A stretch of DNA of 64,000 nucleotides from Amoebophrya sp. A120 (Eukaryota; Sar; Dinophyceae; Syndiniales; Amoebophryaceae): positions 6,073,923-6,137,922 of the forward strand of contig CAJINV010000004.1 of the NCBI GenBank assembly GCA_905178155.1. The letters run 5' to 3'. Of this stretch, positions 1-11,400 are shown piece after piece. Both the position numbers and the translations under genes were made by a program. A model generated the notes under the pieces. It was not told the DNA's origin, searched no databases, and saw only the letters and a list, made by a program, of their open reading frames with translations. Within the stretch, counting starts at the first letter, position 1. Every line of letters begins with the position of its first letter.

Positions 1-125
1 TAGGCATGAGAGAGATCGCACAGAATCTGTCATGCTAGGCACTGCATTCCAGACCTCATGGGTCATGGAAAAGCTGCATGCCAAATCGCGCATTCTTCCA
101 GACCCAGACATTTTTGCATTTGATA
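1..125. mobile_element. introner family A, cut by window edge
   Basis: Only the right end is seen: TTCCAGACCCAGACA followed by TTTTTGCATTTGATA. The right flank is CCTTC. Splits the GTPase gene. Confidence 0.85.
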
Positions 126-3100
126 CCTTCTCTGCCCGCACAAAATCGCTGTTCGTCGGCACTCGGATGCCTTCCCTATGGAACTCTCAATTGTTACATT
201 CTCAACATGAATTTGTAATGGAAGAATGGGAAAAGTGAAAGAGGCGAGGTTGCACCCGTAGCATTCCAAATCCCGCACAGATTTAATTGCTGCTTAGCCC
301 TTCGGGAATTTGTCATGCGAAGTTGCTGCGCCGTGTGGATGTTGGTGCTGGTTTTGCATGACAAATCATGCAACAGTTGAGAATGTAACAGTTTAGAACG
401 CCATATTCCCGCCGCACGGCTTCGAAGGCCTCGAACACGGTAGTATTGCTGGGGAGAAGGTGGTAGGAGTAAAGCGCTGAAGGAGCTGCTGATGATATTC
501 CCTGCTTGGTACTTCTATCAAGGGTTTGTCTTTGTGCAGAAGTTTCAGTCTCATCGATCTTCTCGATCCCTTGTGTAGAAGTCGTCTTATTCGGCTGCAT
601 TATCCCCCGCTCAGGTGGGCGGAAGAAAATCTTGGACTTCTCGATGTTTTTCCTCGTCGCCCCAGCAAGGTCAAAGAACGCCGGCGCGGGGTCGGGGAGG
701 ACAGGTCGTTTACAATTATTAGAGGGCGACCTTCTAGCTGCCGGGGAAGTACTAGAATCTTCCTCAGCCCGATGAGCTGCAGCCGCTTCTTGAACAACGG
801 TGGCTCCTCCTCCCCTCTCGTGGGCTCCTTCCGACGGCCAGGTTTTTGCCAAAACCAGCCGCAACACGATTGCGGCTGCGGCCACAAAGCTGGCCTTTAC
901 CGCCGTCTTCGTGTTAACCCGAGCCTTTCCCTATGCAGTGCAAAAGCATCGCACCATTGCAATTATGCATTTACAAATCTAGTTGCCGAGCCTGAGGTAA
1001 ACCCGCTCCCGTATTAGAAATTCATATTTGTAAAGCGAGCCTGAGCCAATTTGCATTGCATATATTAGTACAAGCATTTTAACTAGAACGATATATGCTT
1101 TTGCACTTCATATTCCCGAAATCGGAATGATTTGGTTCCCGCTGTACTCGGGAAACTTTTTTCGGATCACTTCCAGTCGGTCCTGCAGCACTTCCGCGCT
1201 CTCGAGCAGGTCCACCTTGTTGCAAACCAGCACCATGGGAAACCGATGGTGTACGAAGAAGTGGACAAAGTGCATCAAGTCCTCTTCTTGGTAGTCGGCG
1301 AAGTTGAGCAGCTCTACTGCTGGGGACGCGGTTGTTGATGGTGGAGGACCACGACCCGTCGCCCAGGCGATCCACAAATTGCGGACGTAATCCGGCGTGC
1401 AGTGGTACCCAGTGAAGAGCGCCACGAAACGGTCCAGTGCGGGCGAGTTCAGACTGTCAGATTTAGACGACACGCCGCGCGCGCCGTGGTCGTGCTGCCC
1501 GACTAACGCGTACTTGTAAACTATCGTACGAAAAAAGTGTTTCACTGTAAGGATTTTGCAGGTTTTGCATCACAAGTTTGTTGTACATGACAGAAAACAT
1601 TTGCCATGCAAGGTTCCTAAGGGAAAACACAGCTAAACATCCACTGTCTATGCATGTGTAGCAAGACAAACACTTGTGAGATACATTTTCTGCATTACAA
1701 GTTTACAGTGAAACAGTTTTTTCTGGCGATATAAACGCCGTGCCACTTTGCCTTTACGTTCGTGAAAATCCAAGCGAAAATTTCCTCCCGGATGAATTGA
1801 ATGTCGTGCAGGACCGTGGATACTATGAACTGCAAAAGCATCGCAATTCTCGTAGTAATTGCTGTTATAATGCATGACAAATCTCTTTCCTAAGCGAAAA
1901 CAGCATTACAAATTCATTTGTAATGCTGAGATAATTTGTAATGCGATTTATACTATTGGAAGTACGATACTGTTGCAGTTCATAGATACCTCCTCGTCCC
2001 CATTCGTGTTGCTCACCTCCCCACAAGCGTCCAGCCGCCCGTATCAAATGCAAAAGATATGTCTGGGTCCGGATAGATGCAAGGTTTGTCATGCACATTT
2101 CGCATGACTCCTAATGTCTGTGATGCATGCCCAAGCATCACAGATTTTATGTGGGCTTCTTGATGTTGCCTATACCGCATCAGAAATGCCCTGTCCCCAT
2201 GGCAAAAACTGGACCTCTTTTGCTATTCATGACGCAATACAGATTTCTTGTAGAATCCAAATCCAGCATGACAAACACAAGTTGCATCCTTCCAGACCCA
2301 GACATATCTGCAGTTCATAGCCCGCTGATGTCCACGATGTGGGCCAACGCGTCCGCCCGAAGCAGGTCGTTTAAAAAAGCGTTCCCACGTCCCTTGCCCT
2401 GGTATGCGCCCGGGACCAGGCCGGCGACGTCCTTCACGAGGAAGGGAATTTTGTGCTCGCTGGTCGTGGAAGTTGTAGGTGGATGAGGCTGTTGTTGGTG
2501 ATGAAACGCGCTGCTGCTTGTGCTGCTGCTGATGTTCTTGTCATGATCCGTATTTATTTTCATCTGGTCTACAACTCCTTCGTCATGAATACGAAGCCAC
2601 GCTTCCCCGATGTTGGGCTCGATCGTGGTGAAGGGGTGTGAAGCAACTGCGGCTCTCTTGGAATGACCTTGCTTTGACATTTTCGTTGGGTCTTGTTCGC
2701 TGTCCGTTCTCGAGCTTGCTGAGCCTTCAACGTCTACTAGGTCTACAACTTCCCTTTCGTGGTCACAAACCAGCGCGTTAAAGAAGGTCGACTTCCCTGC
2801 CGACGGTTTTCCCACCAGCCCGAGCACAAACTCGAATATCCTACCTCGACGCCCGTTCCCGCGCTCGCCGGATACTATGTGGGTGCTGGTGCTGGAGCAG
2901 GTAGTTCGCGGAGACGAGTTTCTATTAAGGATGTGCGTGGCCAAAAACTCAGCGTAGCTTCTCCGCATCATGTCCAAATTGATGCACAGCTCGTCGTCGT
3001 TCACACCGCCCTCCTGCTCCCACCACTTCGTTGAAGGTTCTTTAGCTTTGCTCGCCTCCGTGCGTCGTGTTTGCGCACCAGCATCTTTTTGTGTTTGATG

Positions 3101-3154
3101 TTGTTCTTCACCCTGAAGTTGACGCTGCGATGTTGTTATGCATTGGAATTGCAC
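1..3154 (-). CDS. Obg/YchF-superfamily GTPase (Ygr210/archaeal type), 3' end outside window
   Basis: Exons read right to left: about 3154-2320, 2041-1985, 1823-1715, 1538-1113, 931-406 and 176-126, continuing past base 1. The first exon carries the P-loop GKPSAGKST, a switch segment HPFTTIEPNIG, and the G3 region KDVAGLVPGAYQGKGRGNAF. The fourth has the G4 motif NKVD. The segment FIREEIFAWI next to the HIVDISG block is typical of the archaeal/eukaryotic YchF-like branch, and the last visible exons resemble the C-terminal TGS region. The family binds GTP or ATP and is thought to act in ribosome or translation control. All internal introns are introners, and splicing out one repeat copy gives continuous protein. 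An Asn/Ser/Gly-rich insertion lies within the G domain. The start is uncertain: the frame opens at a GTG (3154), an internal Met pair near MMRRSYAEF is possible, and fusion to the upstream ORF is not excluded. Confidence 0.8.
177..405. mobile_element. introner family D
   Basis: 229 bp between perfect TTCCC repeats. Ends TATGGAACTC and GAACGCCATA, with TGTTACATTCTCAAC inside. Its removal joins VRRE to GIRVPTNSDF in the GTPase. Confidence 0.93.
932..1112. mobile_element. introner family B
   Basis: 181 bp between TTCCC repeats; ends TATGCAGTGCAAAAGCATCG and GCTTTTGCACTTCATA. Removal joins IPISG to KARVNTK. Confidence 0.93.
1539..1714. mobile_element. introner type L (3-bp duplication)
   Basis: 176 bp with inverted ends GTTTCACTGTAA and TTACAGTGAAAC between AGT repeats. 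It lacks TAT/ATA ends; on the coding strand it begins GT and ends AC. Removal with one copy joins ARKN to FFRTIVYK in frame. Confidence 0.8.
1824..1984. mobile_element. introner family B
   Basis: 161 bp between GATAC repeats; ends TATGAACTGCAAAAGCATCG and TGTTGCAGTTCATA. Inverted relative to the copy at 18854 (its CTTTCCTAAGC block is on the left). Confidence 0.93.
2042..2319. mobile_element. introner family A
   Basis: 278 bp between GCCCG repeats; ends TATCAAATGC with TCTGGGTCCGG, and CCAGACCCAGACATATC. Removal joins HIVDISG to RLDACGE. Confidence 0.93.
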
Positions 3155-3308
3155 AATATAGTCGTACTTTTACGTTTACGTAGTGTACTTCTACGAAGTA
3201 GAAGTAGTACAAATAATCAAGCGAATTTGTGAACAATTTTATAAGCATCAAATTTTTTGTCATTGTGGTAGGTACTGTTTGGGACGAACAAGAAAGCAAG
3301 TTTTTTTG

Positions 3309-4403
3309 TCATGCATTTGAGCAATCGATAAAACTTAGTACGCTTTTACGACTATAGCCTCCAAACTCGACGATACTAGTAGTTGTTGCGGCCAGCACAC
3401 CAGCACTGACCGCTTTGACCGCAGAGTTTTCTTCCAGCAGAACCCGCTCCCAGTCTGCTGCCGCTAGCCCCAAGGAGACGCCGTACCCGACCTCCAAAAC
3501 CGGTCCGGTCGCGCCGTCTTCAACCTCGTTCAATAAATCCCCATCCGCAGCCAGCACGTCTTCGAGCTCCGGGAGCCGCGCCTCCAAAAGGAAGTTGTGC
3601 GTGATCATGCGCTGCAGCAGGGGACAGGCGGGCGCAGGAGGACGAGCTCTCGAATTATAAATCGCAGAAGCCGCAGCATTTTTACAATTGTCTGGTGGCA
3701 CGTAATCTAGATCTAGATCTCCTTCCGCATTCGCGAACCCGGGGGGATACCACATCTCCAGTGCAAAATTTTCGCCGCAGGGAATCTCGATTATCCACGG
3801 CAGACGAGGATCTTCTTCATCGCACTCCTTGTTGTTCTGGTCTTGGTGGTCCTTCTTGATGTCCATGTCAGTGTCGAAGGTCGCTTCGAGCAACTCCTTC
3901 TCTAGTGCCAGGTTTTCGAGCCACGTCTGCAGGACGGACATTTGTTTCATTTCGCGACAAAGCTCCGCTTGCTTCTCGGTTGTTGTAGTACTGACAGGAT
4001 TTTTTTTACTAGTACAACTATCCGTGATGTGCGGCGCTCCTTTCGCTGTGTCTTCGACTTGTTCCATCTTCAAAAACGACAAGTCCTCTTTTGTGATCAA
4101 CAGCTGTCGTCTTCTCCCCGTTGTCGTTGTTGGAGTTGAAGTTGCAGTCATCTTCCTGGAGGTGGAGAGGAAAACCTCCTTCTCAACGTGCCCCAATGGC
4201 ACGTGGTGACCTCCAGGATGCAGAACCGTAACGTGCTCCAGCTCCTCCTGTCGTTTAACTGCCGCGATATTCTTGTCTGGTGCGCAGTTCTCGCCGTGGT
4301 CCTTGTTCATCATCTCGCTGGCGCCATTTGATGTTCCACCTTCTATCCCAGATTCTCGTTCGACTCCATGATCCCCTGGTTCTTTTTCTTTATGAGAGTG
4401 CAT
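3309..4403 (-). CDS. unrecognised 364-aa protein
   Basis: An uninterrupted frame runs from a true ATG (4403) to TGA (3309). I do not recognise the family. The first 130 residues are polar and low complexity. The second half is better ordered, with an aromatic block around EMWYPPGF, an acidic segment, then a helical stretch containing TGPVLEVGYG and a hydrophobic Ala/Val-rich end. It lies between the hydrolase and the GTPase in the same direction. About 150 bases separate it from the GTPase frame; they include a possible GT (just after GGCTATAGTC) and a CTTCAG acceptor near 3115, so the two could be one transcript or even one protein. No introner interrupts it. Confidence 0.6.
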   Translation of the reverse strand: MHSHKEKEPGDHGVERESGIEGGTSNGASEMMNKDHGENCAPDKNIAAVKRQEELEHVTVLHPGGHHVPLGHVEKEVFLSTSRKMTATSTPTTTTGRRRQLLITKEDLSFLKMEQVEDTAKGAPHITDSCTSKKNPVSTTTTEKQAELCREMKQMSVLQTWLENLALEKELLEATFDTDMDIKKDHQDQNNKECDEEDPRLPWIIEIPCGENFALEMWYPPGFANAEGDLDLDYVPPDNCKNAAASAIYNSRARPPAPACPLLQRMITHNFLLEARLPELEDVLAADGDLLNEVEDGATGPVLEVGYGVSLGLAAADWERVLLEENSAVKAVSAGVLAATTTSIVEFGGYSRKSVLSFIDCSNA

Positions 4404-4545
4404 AAATTAAGAATTTGAATTCCCATTCACCCTGTTCCCCCTCATAAATTCGCATGAGAAATTATGCCAAGAGGTCCACCCTCTGCGGCCTCTTGAGGCA
4501 CCGATTGTGATTGCATGTGGACAGATGTTGTGGTCAACGTTGTCA

Positions 4546-5913
4546 TCATGATGCAGTAAATAATCGCTGCATCTTTCCCAGCTCTTGTGTTGCTGCCGGA
4601 GGTATACCAACATCCAAATGAAGGAGAGAGAAAGGGAGTCGTTTTTGATGTGCAGCACTCTCATATACATCTACTAGTTGTAATTCGTGCACCCCTCGCC
4701 AGAACCCGGACCCGGAGTCACTACTTGCGGACGTGCGGTCACAGCTCCTACCGGGAAGCAAGTACTGAGAGGAAAAATCCCCCCTCCCCATATCGAAAAG
4801 GTATGTTTCCGGAAATTTGTGATGCAGATTTGTGACCACAAATCCTGTCTGTCTTGCGAGAAGGCAAGTCGGGGCTCTCTGCCACTCTATGCAGGGGGTT
4901 TGTAATGCTGTAAGGACTACAGGATAGCCGTCTACCATGCTAGGCGCCTACACCAAAAGGCCCTTAACTAGACTGGCGATCTGCGTGCAGTCCTCTACTG
5001 CAAGACAAATCTGATCTGTGTACGCAGATCCAGCAGCAGAGATTTCATTTTCGATATGGGGAGGGGGGATTTTTCCTTTCGATAGCAAGCGCCGGCTCAT
5101 CAAAGGCGTCACCAGTTTGTCCCGCGCGCCGATGAAGTGAAAAACCGTGGTGAGGGTGCTGGGAATAATTCTTCCGGACGAGATGAGGCTCTTTCTTGCA
5201 GCCATCAATTCGTTCTCTTTCTTTACCTTGTTTTCATCATCCACCGCCAGCGCCACCCCAGCGACGCCAGATGAAGTGCTTGTAGACTTAGGAGACCCAG
5301 CAGAACGCTCCCGCGGCCCGTGATACGGGTTATACCCCCCGCAAATCACGGCGAATTTCAAAAGGGGGCAAAACTCCTGGTGCCTCCTGGCAACCAATGC
5401 CGCCAGGGCAGCGCCCTGGCTGAAACCCAAGACGCCATCGAAGGGGCCGTGTGTGAGCCAGTAGCGGTAGACCTTTTTCAACGCCGGGAGAAAGGCTTCT
5501 GGTGGCGTAGTTTGATCGTACTTCATATCTTTAGAAGTACTTCCATGTTGTCCGTCGCTTGCATATAATTCTCGGGTCCGCGACGCCTCGCCGTCCGTTG
5601 TACACGGCACCCAAGACAGAGTGCCCTCGTCCACTCCGCTCGCGTCATCTACTTGTTCTGCTGCTTCAGAAGACCCGCCGCTTTGCTGAAGGTGGAGTTG
5701 TTGTTCTACTTTCCGCTCGCTACTAGTAGAAGTAGGAGCCGTTTTCCACTCGAAGTCGCCCTCCAGAAAAAAGAGGTCTGCGTGACGCTTCAAGGGCTTT
5801 ATCCGTTCTTCAAAAATCGAGGCAGTTTGCCGGTTCCCGTGGAGGCAGAGGACGCGGGGGCGGCGTGCGGTGCTGCTCGGGGCCGCTCCGGTGTCGAGGG
5901 GGAAGCTGCTCAT
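4546..5913 (-). CDS. FSH-family serine hydrolase (alpha/beta hydrolase)
   Basis: Two exons (5913-5085 and 4762-4546) are split by one family E introner. Removing it with one GCAAG copy gives 346 residues in frame ending in TGA. The N-terminus has RVLCLHGNRQTASIF, the oxyanion strand-turn of the FSH1 family. The nucleophile elbow GFSQGAALAAL supplies the catalytic Ser. GARDKLVTP carries the likely Asp, and HLDVGIPP in exon 2 matches the position of the catalytic His. A Ser/Thr-rich insertion follows the first strand. FSH proteins are small esterases or thioesterases; the substrate cannot be told from sequence. It starts at the ATG at 5913; the 2.6 kb upstream is without genes. Confidence 0.85.
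4763..5084. mobile_element. introner family E
   Basis: 322 bp between GCAAG repeats; C-run end GGAAAAATCCCCCCTCCCC and its complement. The only intron of the FSH hydrolase. Confidence 0.93.
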
Positions 5914-8496
5914 GATTTAATCTCAGGGTACTAGTAACTGTAGCGGAATTCAAGCCATATATATAATTTTCAGGGGGGATGCGCACCGGAAGTATTTGCG
6001 CTTCACGAGTCCACGACCGACACCGAGCCACTCGGTCGATCATAAGAGATCTTGATGATTTCAATCCCTGGCTCGGTCGATTTTTTTACAACTTACTATT
6101 CCGAAATGTAGTAGTAGTGGACTTCGGAGACCACCACATCTTGTTAATACCGGCATTGAAACAAAAGCGGCTTCTACTTCATCATGATTTTGGAGGTGGA
6201 CAACAACTACTTCTACTTTAGATCAAAGCGCAATACATGGTTGATACCTCCTTGTTGATCAAAACTCAAGGGGCACTAGCCCTGGAAGAGACTTCCTCTG
6301 CGTCATGGATCTGACTTGGAAGACGTCGTCAGGATCTCGATCAGGGTGAGGACCATAGATTAGAGGTGTGCGATGGATCGATAGAGTTACTTATGCTGTA
6401 GCAGCATCTGAAGCTTCTTGCCCCCGTCCGGCTCCGGGCGGGAGCTGCTACTTTGATGCAGCTGTATTACCCGTGTAGTTCTCTAAGTATCTCGACTATG
6501 AAAATCGGAGGATGTGGATGATCGTTTTGTTGAAGATGTTGATCAGCAGGAACACGAAGACAAGTGTAGTGTCCTATGCTGACACCCTGTCCTACTCCTA
6601 TGCGAGGACGTCAGAGGACCTGCTTGATATTTATTACAGCTGGTCGCAATGTTGAAGTTGATGTTCTTGCGCGTTACTTGTTGAAGAAATTGGGAAATTG
6701 GGTCGGCACGCGAGGTGGTTGTATGTACATTTCTTATTTCCCTGGAATTGTTCATGTTCTTCACCTTGTTGTCGTTGTCCTACAACTTGTTAGTTGCAGT
6801 ATTAATTTCATAGAGCATTTGGATTTGCATTTATTTGTTCGTCGTGCTGCGTTCAATTGTGTCGCCGCATGAATGATTCTTGATGTACTTAGTCAGAAGA
6901 TGTAATACTAACTGACTTTCTTTCGCTTTCCTGTCTGTGTGAGTTTTCTGTTTTGGAAATAGCGGACGTGGTACTGGTTGTAGCCTTAGGCTTAGCTGCA
7001 AGCGTCTACATAAATATGCTCCAGTGCGAAAGTCATGCGGTCCGTCTGGACGGTCTGGAATTATCTTTGAATCAAATGCTGCTTCTAGTAAGTCGAAGAG
7101 AGGAATGTGCTCTCGGTCGCGCTCACTCTGCTATGTTTGTTTTGGGAGGTCGAGGTGTTCTTGAAATAATCCTATACAATTTTATAAAACCTACGAAAAG
7201 GTGAAACAGAAACGTTTTTTCTTTTGGTTTATTTGCGTTGTATCATACAGAATGCGTATATTTGTACCAGTGAATTCTTGTGTTCTTAGGTGGGTTTGAT
7301 GTCGAAAACAACTTGAATTTCGCAGCAGAAGTTAAATGCTTTATGTTCATTTATGCAAGTACCAGCCGTGGGGAAAACCATGCCTCGCTCCTTCAGAGCT
7401 CACCGGCCGCAAGCGGCAAACTTTGGAGCCGGCAGTAAATCTATTTTCATCATGCATAGCAGCAAATTTTGCAGCGATAGCTGCGCCTCTTTCGCAATTG
7501 AATGCGATAGCGTGTATTTCTTGGTCTGAGTTTGAAAAGCGCTGGTTGGCCGGCGCATCGCGCTGAAGTGTAGCGTCTACAGATATAAAAAAGGCCAAAT
7601 CAAAATCTACTGTAGGTTCCTGCAGTAGATATTATAGCGCATCCGAGTAAAAAGGCGAAAGCTTCTGTAGGCTCTCGCTCTACTGAAGTAGATTTTTTCA
7701 TTTTACAGTAGGCGCCTTCAGTAGAAAATTTCTGCAGAAGGGTCTACTGCAGATTTTTGCGTTTTGGTTGGACATGGACGACTTATTTAGTCATTCTTCA
7801 GTAGAGTGGCCTTCAGAAGACTCAAAACCTTCAGAAGCGTTGTCCAAAAAACTTGACTTTTTGCCATTTTTGAAGCAAAGAGGTCGGCTTTTGTGGCAAA
7901 TTTCTACAGTAGGTAAAGTAGTCGTTTTCAGTTTCTGAAGGTTGAAAACTTTCAGAAGAAATTTCTTGAGGCCACTTTTTTTTCTACCACTGAAGAAAAA
8001 AAAATGACTTTCTTCTGTAGGAGTAGGTCTCATCTACGTTCAACAGTAGATCGACTCCTAGCCCTACTGAAGATTTTTTCAAAATTAATTACTTTTTGCA
8101 AACAGCAGCGACATCTGCTTGAAGTGTTAAGCTTTTTTTGTGGGCCTGTTTTTTCAACCTTCAGAAGGTATCTGCTGCCTTCTGTAGACTCTTCTGTAGT
8201 AGAACAAGTCTTCCCCTAACTATATTGTACTTCAATTAAAATACTCTGTGCGTCATCTGCGTGCGTATTCATTTATTACATGCTTTTTTAGTATAAGTAA
8301 ACTTTAACTTTCACCTTTATTTAGACTCTTTTTGCAACAAATCCTATTCGGTCTACCAGATCTGTTTTTCTCAAGAAAGAGCTCAAAATGGCGACTCAAA
8401 GGCACGACTCTGACGCCCGGGCTCGGGAAGTGGGCCGTCGGTAGGTTGCTTACCATTCGCGAAATAAGTCTTAGTCCGCGTTTTTTTTTGTTTTTC
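5914..8496. other. intergenic, no gene seen
   Basis: No frame here has codon structure or family motifs; the longest frames are under 100 codons and disagree in strand. It must hold the hydrolase promoter and 5' leader, and the 3' end of the large gene to the right. The only structure I see is the dense short-motif cluster at 7590-8215, listed separately. No introner occurs here. Confidence 0.6.
7590..8215. repeat. cluster of short palindromic CTGTAG/CTTCAG motifs
   Basis: Within about 620 bases the words CTACTG, CAGTAG, CTGTAG, CTTCAG and CTTCAGAAG recur every 15-40 bases on both strands, for example CTGCAGTAGA, CTACTGAAGTAG, CCTTCAGAAG and CTTCTGTAG. The surrounding intergenic DNA lacks them. 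It could be a decayed tandem or stem-loop repeat. No coding frame fits. Confidence 0.6.
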
Positions 8497-11400
8497 TCAC
8501 GGAACATCAAAATAATGGGCGTGTTTTTTCGCTTGCTGCTTATTGTTGCTGGCCATCATCGTCGCGATTGGCTGACGAAGTCCTTCATCCGGAATCGTGG
8601 CGTAGTCTTCGTCGCTTCCCGTGCCTGCTCCTGGTTTTGCGGCCCGGGCGTGGGCCGGGGCGGGCTTCGTTTGATGATGATGTTGCTGGTGGTGGTCCTT
8701 CCCGTGATGAAACAGCGTGTCAAGAGCTTGTTGTACGTGGCGAGAAACTGAAACCGCATCCCCTCCCAGACTGCCGACGGCCCCGTTGATGGCCTCCGTT
8801 ACCGCCTCCCCGACCTTGCCCTCGACCGCGTCTACCAACTTAGTGACCTTCGCTTGGATCCAATCTCGCACAGAAATTTTCGTCTTTCGCGACGTTTCAT
8901 CGCCTGGAAGTGCCGGGGCACCATCTAGGTCTAGTAAGGCGTCCGGGCCTGCCATGGGAAAGACATTCAGGTGGAACAGCAGCACTAGCACCGGCGCAAT
9001 TTCCACGCTGAAAAGCACGGGGAGGGGCGTTTCCCGGATGAAGGGAATCAGGGCCACCACCTGACTCAGCACTTTCCCCGCAGCGGTGGCCAACATGATC
9101 AACAGCCCCTCGACGGCGGAAGACGTGAGAAAAACCTTGATCGATTTCCACTATCCTGTGCAAAAATGTATGGGCCAGGAAGAGTGCGAGACTTGTAATG
9201 CAGGTTTTCCATGAAGACCCGTGAGGCCTGGAATGCAGGACCTAGCATGACACATTATGTGAGGTCTCTATCATGCCTCTGTCTGCTCCTGCATGGGAAA
9301 CAAACTGCGTCTCAATTTGATGTTCAAAAGCGGACAGCTTTTGGTGATGCAATGCAACACAAATTTTGTCACCATCCAGATCTACCATGACAAGTTGCCC
9401 TATATTTCCAGACCCAGACATTATATTTGATATCGAAACCCCCGCAACGACGTTGTGGAGTGTGTCCTTTATTTCCGAAAGCCCGTTAGCGAATGCCGTC
9501 GCAAGCGTCGTCTTCGCCTCGAACAGCGACTCTTTCGCATCGGCTAGGAGATCCAAAACGTGCGACGCCTTTGCAGGTATCGAAAGAAGAACCTGTCTCG
9601 GTCTCAAACCTTTGCAGACTCAGCAGTACTAAACTTGCTGAGCATGACGCGGAAAACCTGTGACGCATCAGACACAGCAAGAAAAAACACATACGCAACA
9701 CGACTCTCTTGTTGCATGTGGTCGAGCATCATGACAAAAAACTATCTCAAGGAGGAGGTTGCGCACTACAACAAGTTAAGGCTGAGACGAATTTTTCTCG
9801 CGATAATAGCAAGGCGTAGTCCCTCGCGCTGCTGCTGCTCCGCCAGCTGCACCAGCGCTGCACCGGGGGCGGTGGAGGCAGTTTTCGCAGGGGCTTCTAG
9901 GAGGTACGGACCCAAGCCCTGCTCTTCTTGGCTGTCATCACCTGTTCCGCGCTGCGCCCTCTGCTGCCCTGCATCTCGTGGTGAAGGCAGCGCGTAGCGA
10001 GGGAAGTTGTTCGGGCGCAACCGCATGTCGGTAGGGCCTGCTTTTTGCGTAAACGAGGTGGACGAGGCTCCTCTCCCTTCACTTTTTTTAGTTTTATGTG
10101 CAGCTGCATGATTTTGATGCCCTTGGCCTTGCTGGTGCTGGCCATGATTTTTTGAGTTTGTTTTCTCGTGGTGGCCCTTGAGATGGTCGATTTTTCCTTC
10201 CCCACCCGCGCTACCCTCTTTTTTGCTTTTCCACCCCTTCAGCACCTTATGCAGCAGGTCCGTCATTTTCTCGTCAAACCAAATACAAAGGCTAGCCCGG
10301 AGGCCCTCGAAAATCCCGGCGAAGTTCAGGCTCTCGAGGAGCTTGTTGGCAACGCCTTCGACAATGGGAACCAGCCCCGCAGCCAGCTTGTCGCGAATCG
10401 CCTCCGTCTGCAACATGCTCTCGGAGACCAACGAGAACACCAGCCGGGCCGGACCAAGGAGAGGTGGTGCGGCCAGCGTCGTGGCCGCCAGTCTCGCCAG
10501 CGGCGCCGCGATGCTGTCGGCCAGCACGCTCTTTAATCCTCCCAGATTGGTTTCTGCCAGATCGTACAACACGGCCCCGCCCGAGCGAAGCACAACCTCC
10601 TTCGCCTTGTCCTTCATTTTTTCCAACGCGCCGCCCATATGCGTCAACCCCTTGTGAAACACATCGGCTACATGTCCCAAAAAGGCGTCGTCCTGGTGCG
10701 AGGACTGGGCCAGGCGGAGGTGGCGTTTCTGCAGGAACGAGAAGCGGTCCTGCAAAGCGGCCGCTTTGGTTTGCTTGTAGTATTTCGGGGCCAGAAACTC
10801 GATCAGGCTCAGCTTTTTCGACTGCGTAGCGGGAACTTGCCGTCGCAGTTGTGGTAGCGCTGGGCTAGTAGTCGATGATATGGAGAACGACGCAGGGCTG
10901 CCTTCGTCGATTCGTTTGCCCTCCTGCGGCCCTTGATGCAAAAAGCGCTGCCAAGCGTCATTCGTGTCGAAAGAGCTTGCCGCCACAGGTTGCTGGCCGT
11001 CTGCATCTTCACCGGCCGCCAGTAGCCAAATCTTCTTTCCACGCTCTGCCATCGGCCGCGGATTGGAGTCTTGCTCTCGCTGCAGAGCGGACCATCCATA
11101 GGTCGATCGCTCGCTTCCGCTGCGCCAGCGACCAGAGGGGACCACATCCACATCATCCATCTCGATTTGATCTTCCCGGAATGGGACTTCTAATGCGCTT
11201 GATCCTGCTTGAGCTGGATGTTTGTCGAAGCCCGTGACCATCTCCGCGACAAGGCTGTCTTCCACCTCGTCGGCCTGCTTTTTTCCATCCTCCTGCTGCA
11301 GCGGGTTTCTTGGGTTGCCCGAGCCCTCCCCCTTCTCGTTCAACGCATACCTCGCCCCTGCCTTTAGGGCGGAGATTGCGCCGCGTGCGTCGCGGAGCGC

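Noticed and set aside
4763-5084. G-quadruplex role for the GGGGAGGGGGG runs in families C, E, F and H
   Set aside because: The runs are simply one arm of the terminal inverted repeat and pair with the C-run arm; families A, B and D work without them.
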